This document shows, piece by piece, positions 47,701 to 60,645 of a stretch of DNA of 64,000 nucleotides (its first letter is position 1; each line of letters opens with the position of its first letter). The notes beneath the pieces are model-generated. The model ran no database searches. It was given only the letters and a program-made list of their open reading frames with translations, and was not told where the DNA came from. Source of the DNA: Galerina marginata (lineage: Eukaryota > Basidiomycota > Agaricomycetes > Agaricales > Galerinaceae); the NCBI GenBank assembly GCA_023014335.1, contig JAECYW010000012.1, forward strand, positions 1,798,001 through 1,862,000, written 5' to 3'. Both the position numbers and the translations under genes were made by a program.

Positions 47701-50700
47701 TCACTGTATCAGGTCAACTGTACGCACATGCATCTATCCAAGAAGAGAAAATTCAGCCTGGATAAACATCTGAGTTTTCTATTCCTGGTAAGTCGGACAA
47801 ATTCCCATTCCGCCTAAAATGGATCTTTGTTGTTGATGTGAGTAACATTGCATTTACGAGCGAACTGACCTACCGCGGAAACTCGACATCTAGGGAAGAG
47901 TTTGGTTTAAAGTACCGTATAAATGGCAATATCGCCTGCGTAATCAGGTGTCAGTCCGCCCTCACTGGTTACGAAGCCTACTGCAATTTGCTCACCGGGA
48001 GAGTGGAGCGGAGGTAGCATCGCTAAAGTCTTAACCAGTGGCAACACTTGGGTAACTGTCGCTGGATACACCTCAAGTCAACAAATTTTCGACCATACAT
48101 AAAGTGACGAATGCGACCAAGTGAATGACTAGGAACTGGTAAGAGATCGAAAGAATATCAAAAATTTTAACAAACCCTCTGACATTTTTTCCAAATCCCA
48201 GGTCTTAATGACACGATTGGCCATCGTTCGTTGCATCGTGGTTTGGTGAATCACTGCTTCTTGACTCTGCCGTGGCTAGACTCGTGTAGAAGGTTGGCGG
48301 GGATGAATATCCGATTTCTGTGCATCGTCTAACCCATGGTATTTCTGTATCCTGCCCTGCTAAATGACGAATAGCAAGGAATATAGGAAAACTTTGGCGG
48401 CTATGGATGCTGCTCTGGCACCTGTGTCAGTCCTCACGGATTTTGTCTAGAAACGCCGACTGACTTCCCTACCTGCTAGTCAAGTTCGACGTCGCCGCCA
48501 TTACTCCTATGTCAACTTCTCCCTGTCTCCGATTGTCCTGGCAGAATAAAACAAGGGAATCAGAAACAGTGCAAGTTATACTCGCGGAGAACAACCACCA
48601 TGCATTTAGTGCGTTCCCGTAGCTGTTGGTTCATCCGAGCCCATTTATTACTGCTTGATTCTCAGTGAACCAGAAAAAGTGTCGATATCTAATACACTCA
48701 CATGGTCTAACTGGGCAAGCGTTTAGTTGTTTCTTTCCTTGGGAACCCTGGCCTGACTGATGCAGTTTTCGTATCGTTAAACGTAGAGCTGCAGTAGGCG
48801 AATATACCACCAAAGAAGCATCAGTCACCGCTGAGAGAAGGGGACCAGGCTTGCGACTTCGGAAGTGCTAAGACTTTACCTTGTCACCCTGTAACCAAAC
48901 AGTCGCACATCTCCACGGAACCGCCCATAACATTCTTGCTGAGAAATGTTACAAACCCATCTATAACGGTTCTTCTGTCGGTTACTATATGCCGTTCTTC
49001 AGTGCAAAGAAGATATATACTTCCAACCCCAAACATCTTTTTCGCCTTTCCGGAGCTGAGTAAGATTCATCAAGAATCTTCAAGTCATGGGTTTCTGACC
49101 TCTCCTGTTCTCCCGCGACCATGAAAAACCTTGACCTCCGTTGGACGACTCCGAAGACAATCAACTTGTCGCTCCAGTTCCTTCGAACGATGCGGTCGTT
49201 TCGTTTTGCGAATGACAGGTGTGTCATCGTTCTAGGTGAACAGTAAGAAACAGTAAGGAATTTCGTTGACTCGACACCAGAGTAGATATAACTAATGGTA
49301 TATACCCAGAAAACCGATTTTAGCGGTCAAAAATTGTGACTGGGTACCCTGCGAGATCGACCAAACGACGGTTAAAGCAACCACCTCCCACAGGCGAGTG
49401 GTTCTGTCCCCCTTCCCTTCAAGCTCGATTTCAACATGCATGATGCAAGAAAAGGGAGCGTTTTATTTGGATTAGTACGTGCCGACTCATTGAACCGACT
49501 CCGACTTATCTATAACCCAATCCTTTTCAAGTGGTACTAGGTAGACGCGCCGTTTTCCTGATTATGTCGGCGTGAGGAGTTGCATATGTAACGGCCATGG
49601 CTTCCATGGAAAATGCCTCAATATTTTTGTGTTTTGCCTTGAAGGTGAGTTCATCCGTCAAATTAATTGTTACTACTACCTAAACGCCATTCCTTCGTTA
49701 CTCCCCTCTCCTTCGCAGAACGCGAGCGCAAGTCACCGCGTATTGTGGTATTTCCATAATCATTCAACGCCACCCCGCTTTAACCTCTCTGTTGAAAGAC
49801 CTCAAGGATTATCGCAGCTTTTAGCAACGGCAAGACTTCCCTAGTTGGTTCCATGAAGTTCCGAATATTGACCTGGACTCTAGTGGTCATCGGGATATCG
49901 ATCGCGGTTGAGTCACCACGGTTGAGTTACCATGGCTCGATCTTCCTATATCCCGGTTCCCAAAGACAATTCGCCCCATACATTAGTAGGAATTATTATT
50001 GTCTTGGAAAATTCATTCACCCTCGGAACAGACATACTCCTTCCATGTCGCGCAGTCTATCCCCGTCGACATTGTCATGATTGTCACCAATCCGTCGTCC
50101 TTATTTGTTTCTTAGGTTCTCTGTGGTTCTTAGCCAGCTCTATCCTCACGAACGAAGTACAGGATGGCAGGTTAATATTTGTTACAAAATGCTACGGTAA
50201 GCACTTCCGGAGGAGAATCCTAAAATGTGGCTAATTTTGGTGTTAGAGCATTACGTGCATCTTGTCCTGCGCGATCATGTACAGATCCTTGCATCCTTGC
50301 ATCGCAAACTTGGGGATCGGTAGCCAACTCTCCGACTAGTATGATTCTATGCAAACTCCTGAAGCCAAACAACGTGTACTATTCACGTCGCGAAGGAGCT
50401 ATGTCAGTAGCGCACACGCTGCAGATTTGTCGTGATAACTGTAGTTTCCTCTTGACACTGTCTAAGATAGATGCGAGTCTTTTGACAAGCCATGTGAACA
50501 TTGTCCCACATGTAGCGTACGCTCGCACAAGATGGAATGGAGCCCGCGTGATTCCGTTTTTACTTCTTCTTAAAGGCCGCTGTCTCGCGAATTTCGAGGA
50601 GTGGTGTCTACGACCCTCCCTTGTTAAAGATTCTCTTCCTTCTTTTTTCCTGATTCGCTGACACACAGTCAATATCCAAGAGACTTCCGGAGCATTTAGT

Positions 50701-53394
50701 AATTATTACTTTGAGACCTCGTCACCCTATCACTCTGATTAACCCATGAAGTCAGTAGAAGTTAAGATACCTACCACGTTGGTGCACCCTTCGTATCCAA
50801 ACCTAACCGAGGATTTGATAAACCTGTTCGTTGATGTCTCTAACCTATTAAAATCTGGGCTGATCGGGATTGTGGCACAGATGGTTGTCAGCAGTGGACG
50901 CTAAAGGTTTTGTCGATGAATTATATGCGATGTTGCAGGCACGTATTCCATCCCTTATTTTGGGTCAAGATTCAGATCTACATTGACCTTCAGGTTCCTC
51001 GGTCCACATTTATGCGGAATTAGTACGAGGCGATGCCTCCATTCTTACAACCAAATTTAAAATATCCTTTTATATGGGAGTGACCCCACAACCTTACAGA
51101 TGGAGTCTGGCAGTTGACAGGGCTGAAGATTGCAAGCGGCTCACTAACCTGAATATAATTATTCCCCATTCAACATGATGTAGGAGGGAAACTCCGTTCA
51201 TCGTGGCACCAAAGAATTCCTGAACTTAAAATTTGCTACCCACGCGGCTCCCGAAAGTAGGCGCCGAGATTTGCTCCCAGACTCGCCTGATTGGGGACCG
51301 GCACCGGGCCAAAGTATATCTTTGTCGTGTGATGGGCCTGATGGCTTGGTAGCCTCACACAACCTCTGTGAGAAGGGTGGAGTCCCGATTGAGGACGATA
51401 AAGGCCCGCTGGACAATCATATTAATCATAGCTTGCGGTGTCTGACTCCCCGGGCAGTAGATAGCCCGCGGCTGCGCATTATACGGTGCGCATATGACTT
51501 TTCTGCCACTAAAGCACCTCTAAATTTAACTTAATGCCTGTTCGCATTCTGCTTCCAGATGTGGCTGCCGTGAAGACGAATTGTCAAGCTAATTATAGGT
51601 ACAAGGTAGCTTTGGGTGTTTCCAGAGGCGATGACTTGTTCGAGTCATTCGGACAACACGAATGTTGGAGTAATCTTGAAGAGAACACTTGCAGTCAGGA
51701 GACCCATTTCTAAGGAGACATGATTCAAAATTGGCGCAATATTTTGCGATTTTCTAACTAAGTCTCTGCGAACCGTGTTTCCGCGCTGTTTTCGGATGAA
51801 ACTCAGAATATTTGCCGAGTGGAAAAAGACCAGTAACCTTGTACAGTTTGATATTCCAACGTAAAATTGTTTCGTCTAAAGTGAATCGTTAAATTCATTT
51901 CATGGTAATTTTCAAAGCTGAAGAATGTCATAACAAGCTTGCATTATGTCAACCAAAGGAGTTTCTCTGTCAAGGAGCAAGCCATGCGTACGTCTTACCT
52001 ACATTATATTTAACAGTGCAGTACTTGAGACTCTGGAACACCCAGAAGGGCATTCACTGAGGGCGACCCGCGATTTACTCTAGACTGCGTGATGGAATGC
52101 CGGAGTTTCGAAAATCCAAGGTTGGCCTGCCCTTTTTCAAAAGAGTAGTTTCGCCAAGTTTCTAACACTGCGGACGCATCTCTTTCTAACAGGAGAAAAT
52201 CCAAATCATCTAGTTTCGTCTAGGAAGCGACGAGAGTACAGACCTTGCGCCATTAGCCCGGAGCCCGTGGCTTCAACTTCGCCGAATCATTACTTCGTCA
52301 GAGAACTTGTCATCCCTCTTAGATGTCTCGCTCACCTGCGTGCCAATTACTTTTATAGGACCGGACTCTCAGCGTCTAAACGCGCAGTTCTATATGAACC
52401 ACAAATGGCCATAATAATTCCTTCAAAACATAGATAGGAAAAAAATTTGGCTGACCTACATGCTCCAAATTAAGAGTCGCTCATAGAAATTCGACCATGT
52501 TATCGTTTCCCAAACGCCCCACTCGTTATTTTGCCTACCAGTTTTAAAAGTGAGTATTTTTTGAAACAACATCGTACCCATAGAATCGCATTTGCAACCA
52601 TGAAGGGTGATCTGCATTACTGTGGGAGGCGGAATATAATTTAGTGTAAGTGAATTACTGAATAAAATTTAAATCTGCCTCGTTTGACTGTCAAGGAGTC
52701 TTTAAAATTGTTGAATCAATGTGGAGCAAGGTAAAATTGGAAGCACTCAGGCTGGCTGCTAAAGGTAACAACTTATTCTTCTAGACATCCGAAACTAGAT
52801 ATCTAAAGAGGACGATTCGCTTGAATCCTGGTGGTGGCGTGGAGCCGCTCGCTTTTTTTTTTGTGGCCGCATCAGTACATAAGGCATTTAGAAGTAAGCA
52901 ACCCCGCGCATTAACATTCAAATCGGTCTGCCCGGGTTCAAAATCTCCATGGCATAGGACCATCCGCCTGGCACGCGTCGCCAAATAACTTCTATAGTCA
53001 ATTTCAGGTAACCATCTATATGTAACCATTTCCTAGCGCTAAAATATTATTATTCCATCATATGTGACGAAATAGAGGTTCCTGTCTGTCGCGTTCCAAA
53101 ACGAGCGTCATGGAAGTCCGAATGAAATTGACATAATATTGCTTAATTGCAGACACTGAAAGAGGACGAGTCGATTTCAGGTTTGAATCCAAGCTAAGCC
53201 ACCAAAAATTGCTAATACGGATCTCACGCTCGGTCAGGGTTTGAATGGTCCAGGTACAAACAAATCCGTGCTCCTTCCATTCCGTTTCTCCCAAGGCTGC
53301 GGTCAAAAATCCTCTGGTTTTAAAACCAAAAGTCGACTACACTCGATATTCCAGACCCCATCGGGTCTTGCATTTACCCCTGCTTAGAAGTTTC
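44791..53394. other. Gene-poor 8.6-kb stretch
   Basis: No complete gene was found. Microsatellite GGATGGATGGATGG is near 45881. Short coding-like pieces occur: a Cys-pair segment at 47399-47590 (listed separately), WTLVVIGISIAVES at 49868 on the plus strand and membrane-like VLICFLGSLWFLASSIL near 50098. From 50.7 to 53.2 kb the sequence is A/T-richer and I see nothing to report. The tract is flanked by intact genes and is probably accumulated insertions and decayed DNA. Confidence 0.4.
47399..47590 (-). pseudogene. Fragment with paired CxxC motifs
   Basis: A 63-codon frame ends with CFRCGQVNNIVRRSTCGRC, that is C-x2-C-x11-C-x2-C, followed by FMTADWFNC. The spacing resembles a small zinc ribbon or RanBP2-like finger, but no other exon was found and the family is not certain. 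It may equally be a chance pattern. Confidence 0.25.
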
Positions 53395-54660
53395 ATGGCT
53401 GAAATTTCTGCCTCCATTTCACCTACTTGGTTCGGTGGGCTCTAACAATTCCCTTCGTGAAGAAAAACTTACCGTTAGTTAGGCATCCTCGTTGCTGGCC
53501 ATATAGTCGGCATTACGCTTACAGGCCTGAGACTTCGTGATAAATTCTTTCGTTTGAAGAACTTGTGGTGGGACGACCTCGCAGCCATGTTGCCAACTTG
53601 CCTAAGCGCTTCGATGCTGGCCATCCTCACTCTTTTGAGTAAGCTTCCCTCGCAACTGCTAGTGAAAAGTGCTTACGTCCCACCAGTTACCTCCCAACTG
53701 GTCCCATTCACCCAAACTCTCTATTTAATCACCGTTAGCTTCCATTTCATCATCACTTGGTACGTCGAGTTTGGACCGGTTGTGAAGTACTCCTAATAAC
53801 TTGCGCAGGCTTGGAAGAGCCAGCGTCGCCTTACTTGTTGCCAGGGTTTTTCGCTACTCGAAACTACCAATATTTTACACCACCACACGATGCGCAATGA
53901 TCTTTTCATTCATTGGTTTGATTTATTGTGTTGCGGTAAACATTATATATCGGCAACAAAGGCAACACTACGGTGATGACCCCAATTCACGCTCTTTACC
54001 CTTCGCGCTTGTCCTTTGCGCCATCATTAGTACGTCTCTCGTGCGTGATTTTTTCATAAATTAACGCATTTGACCTATAACAGGTGATTTCGTCGCCGAA
54101 TCTTGTATCATTTACTGGTCTTGGAGCTCTTTCAACATTAAAAAGCTTTCAAAGGCCGAAAGGCTGTTTATTCTATCGGGATTCTCAAGTAGTGGAGGAA
54201 CATTCATTACGAATGTCATCTGCTGGGTTTTGATTTTAACTCGACAGCCCTCCTCAAATGTTGGTCCTATTGTCTGTTTAATCAATACGATGGTAAGGGA
54301 CACAATTCCCATTCCTCTATGAAATCAAAGTCTTACCTATAAATTTAGTCGGTAATTTCTGTAGTCGCATTAAACGCCGCCATCACCACTGGGGCTTTTC
54401 ATAGGAAATTTTTTCGCGTGAGACCTGGGACTCCGAGCGACGAAGTCCACCCAGAGTTCGCAGAGACCAACTCCGTTCGGTCAGGTGGCGGAAATAACAA
54501 TGATACTCTGGACCTCAAAACATTTCCGATCACTCATCCTCGACAAGAAAGAGTTCTCATTCCGCCTTTCCACCCGGACCATGTTGATCCCATCGATACC
54601 TCTCAAGGCCAGCAAAAAGTTATTCGCTCACTGTCATCCGGTTCTTGCTTGAACAGATAA
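53395..54660 (+). CDS. Seven-helix integral membrane protein (SAT4/rhodopsin-like fungal family)
   Basis: Five exons (53395..53434, 53483..53759, 53809..54029, 54084..54292, 54349..54660) give 352 aa in one frame. The start MAEISASISPTWFG is followed by helix one (ILVAGHIVGITLTGL), then the loop RLRDKFFRLKNLWWDDLAAM. The W-W-D-D after a basic stretch is typical of this family. Later segments are TLYLITVSFHFIITW, LGRASVALLVARVFRYSK, AMIFSFIGLIYCVAVNIIYR, FALVLCAIIS, GGTFITNVICWVLIL and SVISVVALNAAITTGAF. The cytosolic tail is polar (DEVHPEFAETNSVRSGGGNN). Members are GPCR-like membrane proteins of uncertain ligand. Family placement is from topology and the W-W-D-D loop; the exact function is unknown. 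Confidence 0.72.
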
Positions 54661-55840
54661 ATTTCAAGGGGTGTTCTTGTCTTTCTACTACACAAATGCG
54701 AATTCTTCTTTTTCTTTACTTTCTTGGATGGACCACATTACCATTGCTTTCGATTTCAGGTTACAAAACTTTCGGACCGCTTTTGACTATCCACTTCCAC
54801 AGAATATTCGCATGACAGATCCTCTTTCATACTGTTTAGCAATGGGCACTCTTGAAAATTTAATGTATTATTTTCGCCGGTATCACAAGAAGTGGAAATT
54901 GATCTGACCTAGGAGGGGGGCATAAAGTCAAGGTTCCGCTTGCGCTTCTAGATTCGCCCGACCAGCGACGTGAGGCTAAAATCATCGATCTAGACCCGAT
55001 CTCATCCCTAATTAAGACTGATTTCTATTTTTGGAGGGCAAGAGATCCTGAAGAGGTCTATTTTCGAAGTCATGAGATTGCCCATTCCTTCGCTGAGACG
55101 TTAACACTCCGGGTAATTCGAACGCGTTTGAAAGTAACATGGATGGATGAACCCGTCTTGGCAAATAGTGAACATACGAGGCCCGATCGAATATTGGAGG
55201 AGTTACGAAGTTGTCACCGTTGATTAAACGAGGTCTACGGGACCCCTGAGTGCTCGTCAGCCCGAACGGGTTAGTGAGAATGGCGTCTCTAACCGAATAC
55301 CTAGAATATGGGACAGACAGCGGACAGACAGTTTGTATTTAGAATGGTCAATTTTAGAGTTATTGATACAAACGACGGGGCCTCATTTGAGTGCAACGTT
55401 ATTTGGGGAGTCCTTTGGGAACTCGTGCTTCGATATATAACTGGCGAGTTACGGTTTAGATTACACTCCCTGTAAAATTTGGTTTGTAGGCTCGGCGGGA
55501 GGTCATCCGGGAGATTAGAGATTTATTTAATCCGGCATCCCCTGGAGTCGTCCGTGTGTTTTCTGTTTCATCTTGTATCCCAAAGTGCGCATATTAACCC
55601 GTCACACATGAGCCCGGGGAGAGGACAGAAATTTTCCGGGAAAAAAATAGATTATAGTTACAAAAGCCCTGGAATTTACGAAGGCACAAAAAATTGCACT
55701 CGTTCCTCTTAAGCGCCGATAGTACCACGAAGAACGCCAGCAGAATTCTCTTCTCTCAGCTCTTAGGCTCGAGCGTTCTATGTTTCTCTTATATCTGATT
55801 TAATTTTGGAAATACAATTCTGTCGTATGCGTATTTGTCG
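54661..55840. other. Spacer without recognised genes
   Basis: About 1.2 kb. A short duplication GGACAGACAGC/GGACAGACAG lies at about 55312-55332. Plus frames here (54671-54907, 55479-55712) lack any domain or splice support. Confidence 0.4.
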
Positions 55841-56218
55841 TCAGAAATTGGGTAATTTTGTATATTGGGGCCCACGTCCCTGGTTATCGAATACATCTCC
55901 CGGATTAGGAACGAACGTGCCTTTTACATACGAGTTTATTTGCAAATGAGAGAAATAATTCGAGCTGGTGGTTATCCCGGCACAGGAATTACCTTGGACC
56001 TTGTCAACGACCAATAAAGACACACACACTAAGTCCTCCAAACCCCCTTCGTTCCGAATCCTGACATGACAAAACGCCGAATCTGCATTCTCTGAGGACT
56101 TTATAAAACGGGTGACAGTAGCTATCTGATCTTTTCGTGTTTCTGCTATGTCAACAACAGTGTCGTCGAACACGAACAATGCCTTAAGTTCTGGCAGGAA
56201 ATGGCCAAGGGGGATCAA
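55841..56218 (-). CDS. Possible 125-aa protein or exon, unrecognised
   Basis: An uninterrupted frame with balanced composition: GHFLPELKALFVFDDTVVDI, ETRKDQIATVTRFIKSSENA, FCHVRIRNEGGLEDLVCVSL and LVVDKVQGNSCAGITT. It lies about 300 nt past the stop of the CstF-64 gene on the same strand. No domain is recognised, no ribosomal context helps in eukaryotes, and it may be chance. The mix of charged and hydrophobic residues makes it worth keeping at low confidence. Confidence 0.25.
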   Translation of the reverse strand: MIPLGHFLPELKALFVFDDTVVDIAETRKDQIATVTRFIKSSENADSAFCHVRIRNEGGLEDLVCVSLLVVDKVQGNSCAGITTSSNYFSHLQINSYVKGTFVPNPGDVFDNQGRGPQYTKLPNF

Positions 56219-56526
56219 ACTAAGTCCTTACAAGGTTGTACCACCTGACTCCCAACAAGTCTTTACCTTGTATCATTGATTCATTTCCCCCTAATTACAT
56301 CTCCTAACTTCTTGTTATTATAGTATGGTAATCTCACTCTTTGAACTTAGCATTTACATGAGGTTTGTGCCTAAGCTCCATTTAAAACGTCGAGTTATAC
56401 TTGCCTTCAAACCCCGTTGTTGCTCGGAATCGAACAAAAGGCCAGGAGAGCGAGCATCAGTTGAGTTCAATTGGTGTGGGTGAATTGAGTTCGCTGAGTG
56501 ACTTCGTTGGATTTTAATCAATGTAG

Positions 56527-58181
56527 TTAAGGTTCAGGGCTTACTAGTTGCATAACAGCCGACCGGTGTGCCTCTGCTACAGCATCGATCTGTTCTCGCG
56601 TAAAATGTAAGGCTCGCATTAACGTTGTCTATGAAAAACACAATTAGAGGACAATCCAACCTGGGTAACGAAGTGGAGGAACGGCTACCCGTTGAGCATC
56701 AGTAATTTCGCGAAATTTTGGTGGCGGTGGCATTAGCTGTTGTAGAGAAACAAAGGAAGGTTGGAGGTGATCTCTGGGGAGAGGTGGTAGAGGTCGGTAA
56801 AGGGCCCCGTGAGTTGGACGAGGAGCCGCATAGGAAGCTAAATCAAACTTCAAATCAGTGGACGCCAGAGATGTAGACAGAGCCGACTGCAATTGCGGCA
56901 CTGGCATGGGCTGTGAGAATTGTAATCCCCGAGAGATAAGCGTAGGCATAGGCAGAGGTGAACGAACAGAAGGAGTGAAATGCTCCGAGGGCGGAAATAG
57001 AGAAAACGAAGGTGGAGGATTAGCAACAGGCGACAAGGCTATTTGCGGCGCCCTTAAAGCGACAGGGACAGCAGATGGTTCTTGGGCGGAGGTTAACACA
57101 CTTTTAAGGACAGTTGAGTCAATGATTTGGGTCAACAGAAGTGCTTGAAAGAGAGCATAAGACAGTTGTGGGTGTTTTATTAGCAATGTTCTGGCTTGAT
57201 CTGGATGGGTAATGACGAATGCCTTTCGTTCGGTTAACTTCAAATGATCGCGAAGAATGTCAGAAATATTACCTTCATTTGCGCCAAAACTTCTATCAGT
57301 TGATCAGATGACATGGTGCCGAGCGTTTGACTGATGCTGTCACGAGCTGTAATGCCCTTTGGCACCTGTATTCCTGGAGGCACGTTTGCGAGGAATTCTT
57401 CTGGTCCATTTTTGTGAGAGTGATCGCCTGCACGGCGTTGAGAATGGGACTCAGACCGAACGGCATAACTTTCATCCAGAATTTGTCCTCTCATAGTAGT
57501 CTTTCCTTCAAGGAAGGGGTCTACATCTGCAAGGACAATACGGAGTGGCCTGCCGCCGACTTCTCTGTCGTTGAGGTTTCGAACAGCTGACAGTGCGGTA
57601 TCGTGATCTAGCGGAACGTTCCCACATTTTGCATCCATGAGTTGGGAATTAATAGGACGCGGTGCTCGATTTATGCAGCGAATACAACACGTTTCTCGGC
57701 GTATTCAAGAACAGTGGGTAGTAGGTAATGGTTGTTGGTCATTCGTCAAGTACAATTGATGGTTCATTCGAACGTCGAACCGGTTTCGAGATTGAAAATT
57801 TAACATATAAGCGGAAAAAGGTGGGTGGAAATGCGACCTTCATGTCAGACATGCTTACAGTTCTAGTTGAAAAAGGACAGACGCACCTGCGAATTCACAA
57901 AAGCCGTAGCCTTTAGGTGCACCTGTATCTCGGTTAAACACAAGCCTGGACGCAATGAATTTAAATAATTCAGCGCAATGATTGTAAAATATGACTAAAC
58001 ATTTTCCGTCACCATACCTTATGCCTATAAGCGTTCCGACTGACCTAAAAACCTCAACGAGGTCCTTTTCTGTCACGTTGTAAGGCAGATTGCCGACTGG
58101 GAAGGAGAATATGTTAATGAGTACTCAAAAAAACCTTTGGCACAACCAACCGAAAACAACCTTGCTGTTACTGGTCGGCAT
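56527..58181 (-). CDS. CSTF2: Cleavage stimulation factor 64-kDa subunit homologue (CstF-64/Rna15)
   Basis: Binds GU-rich sequence downstream of poly(A) sites and acts in nuclear mRNA 3'-end formation. The start at 58181 (MPTSNSKVVFVGNLPYN, split by an intron) opens an RRM: RNP2 VFVGNLPYN, KDLVEVFRSVGTLIGIR, then RNP1 KGYGFCEFA in the next exon. It ends DREVGGRPLRIVLAD. A hinge domain follows (DSISQTLGTMSSDQLIEVLA, then ITHPDQARTLLIKHPQLSYA and LFQALLLTQ), as in CstF-64, where it contacts CstF-77. After a Pro-rich linker, a final exon TLMRALHFTREQIDAVAEAH matches the C-terminal helical domain that binds Pcf11. The last intron is best placed after REITDAQR (GTAGCC donor). All domains appear intact; the stop at 56527 is likely but depends on the last splice. 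Confidence 0.85.
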
Positions 58182-60573
58182 AATAGTGGTAATGTGCAAA
58201 TCAACAGGAACGGGCCTGAGTCCGAATTACAGGAAACCTATTTGGGCTTACGCCTGATAATTCCCACAACCATCTGACTCGACAAACGGAACATTCCAAT
58301 CGGCTTAAGTAATACCTTGATTTTACGCTGAACGACTATCGCAGAATGGAGAAATTCTTGGAACAATAATATGAGGTGAGAGATAACTAGCCCCGGCTGT
58401 CATCCTAGCCCGTGATTTCCGCTAGAATACTTTCCGTGTAGCATGCAGTCTCAATGCAGTCTATTGGGATGACTTCCCGCTGCGTGAATATTTTCCAGAT
58501 GTCGTCAAGCGAGAAACCCCGAGGTGTCGCATCATCATACGGGGACGGATGGACGGATCAAGTGTCCGACGTCAAAATCAACCCTCATCCAGATTTAAAT
58601 CTGGAGAGGCCTCCCGCCTCTTTGAGAAGCAAAAGCTATAATTATTATTTCAGTCACCAAGAGTCAACATCATTTTAGCTTTGCAGCAAGGAACCATGCT
58701 TTTGGACCGTTACCATAAAACTGATGGAATTTTCTTGTAGTCGACTTGAAACGGTCGAATGATAATAAAGTCAAATCTTTACTTCTTATTTCTGCTACGG
58801 TCTAGAAAAAAAATCCGAATTGGAACCTTGGGCTTTACAATTCTTTTCAGACATAATATCCTCCGTGAGTTTATTAGACTGTCCTAGACTACTACGGATG
58901 TGTGGGGTTAACTTGCGCGCAGGTATTCCAACCGAGGGCTGAAACATGCTTCATTGCTGCACACTGGTCGTTGGGCTTCTTTGGAACTCCAGCTGCTGTC
59001 GTACCTGCTGACCTTCGTCCCAGGAAGCAACCTTGCGGTTGTAGTTACGATGAATCTACGTTACATTAGTAGCTACAACCCGAATACTGAGAAAGTGTTG
59101 ACGTTCCATATGACAGGATGTGAAGTGCTCGTCCCATTAAATATAAATACATCTCCTTTCTCCTTATGTCGTCTAATTTATTTGCTTCTTCAAGAGCCGG
59201 CTTCTCGTTGAATGCGTGTGTCGTATCTAAATATTTCCTGGGTCTAATATCAAAACATCTTCTTAAAAGCTTCTCTTTGCCGGAAGAAAAACTTTGCTAC
59301 TTCCAAAAGAAAAAAAATGCTCAGCAGCTCGGGGTAAACGTATATTTAAGGAGATCGCCATTCTTATTTTTTTAAACGAGACATTTATGGTCACAGGGGT
59401 CCGTCAATATGGAACTGAATTGTGCCACTTTGGCGGGAATTTTGAGTCGAGGCCTCAATGCCGTTACAACGCTCATGCGTGCAAGCAAGCTAGAGAGATT
59501 ATTCCTTTCAGGGACAAGATGTATCAAGTACTTGATCATGTTTCGACAGTTGCACCGTGTCTCTACAGCATCTGAATCTCCCTCAGCGGTATGATGGAAT
59601 GAAAAACATCACTCGGGGCACCTGGGTAAAGGCCGCCGTCACAGTGTGAATGAGGACTCCGCACTTTTAAACCTTCACAGGCACGCAACCCGTGGAATAG
59701 GTCTTTACCTCATTCGCAGGTGACTTTAAACTTATGGCTTGCGTGTACTAATTGAGGTGTCCCTATTGCTCGTGGAAGATTAGCCATCGTAAAGTCGAGC
59801 GCAGGAATGCTAGCTCGGTGTAGTTCGCCTTCGCATGCAAATCGAAAGCGATTTAACATGCCCTGATTCGTTGTGCCAAGACTATACGGGGTCTTCTATA
59901 TTTTAACAGACACGAGCGTACCGCCCAGATTGAATCTCTATTCGATCAACTAACTAGGGAACTCGTTCCTGTAGCCTTTCAAAAATTTTATTCGAATGAA
60001 GCGTTCTAATCCTGTCTACCAAATATGGAAAGGAGCGCGGAGAGTGCAGGAAACTAGGGGATACGAGAAAATATATCTGCAGGGGAAACATACACTCGGT
60101 TATTGATTCCACGAACCGGGTTGATCACACCGACCTTCTAGAACTATCTGACCTTAGAGATGAGGTAGAATATTACTTTGGGGAGACAAAATCTCGATTA
60201 GCCCATGTGATCATAGGTAATCTTTGCGACCACATCCGTTCGTCTGCCCAAGAGGAGTTGAACGACCTTGCGACCTTGAATAGTAACACTCTCAAGCGAG
60301 CCCCACAATAACTCACGTAAGCGCTCCTTCTCCGAACCCTCCATTGTTTAACATCTTCCAGGCCATGCAGGTCCCCTGATCCGTTTCTTTCTCTCGTTCT
60401 TCTCTAAAGCCAAGAATACTTTGTCTCTATCGACCTTCTTGAGATCTATATCCCAAATAAATTTTGTTTGGAGGTTTATCGACATTAATTTACTCGTTCA
60501 AATAGTGATTGTTTAGAAGTCCGTTCGTGGCATCTGATTTTTCAATTGTCCTATTTAGGTCTCCAGTTCTGCC
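58182..60573. other. 2.4-kb spacer
   Basis: No gene is supported. Plus-strand frames near 58454, 58954 and 59294 lack domains. The sequence is A/T-rich with short pyrimidine tracts. It contains the CstF-64 promoter at its left edge and that of the zinc-finger gene at its right. Confidence 0.4.
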
Positions 60574-60580
60574 GATAAAT
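60574..60580 (+). promoter_or_regulatory. TATA-like element ahead of the C2HC protein gene
   Basis: GATAAATAG about 70 nt before the ATG at 60646, with a pyrimidine-rich stretch (CCCCATTTCTCTTCCCATCT) between. The position suits a fungal core promoter, but the match is imperfect. Confidence 0.3.
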
Positions 60581-60645
60581 AGAGGTGAACATACTTAAGC
60601 CACATTCTACCCCATTTCTCTTCCCATCTCTCTCTCGAAGCCAGA

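Noticed and set aside
53170..53200. GGTTTGAATCC, a B-box-like motif
   Set aside because: No pairing T stem, no acceptor stem and no A box at proper distance, so no tRNA was called.
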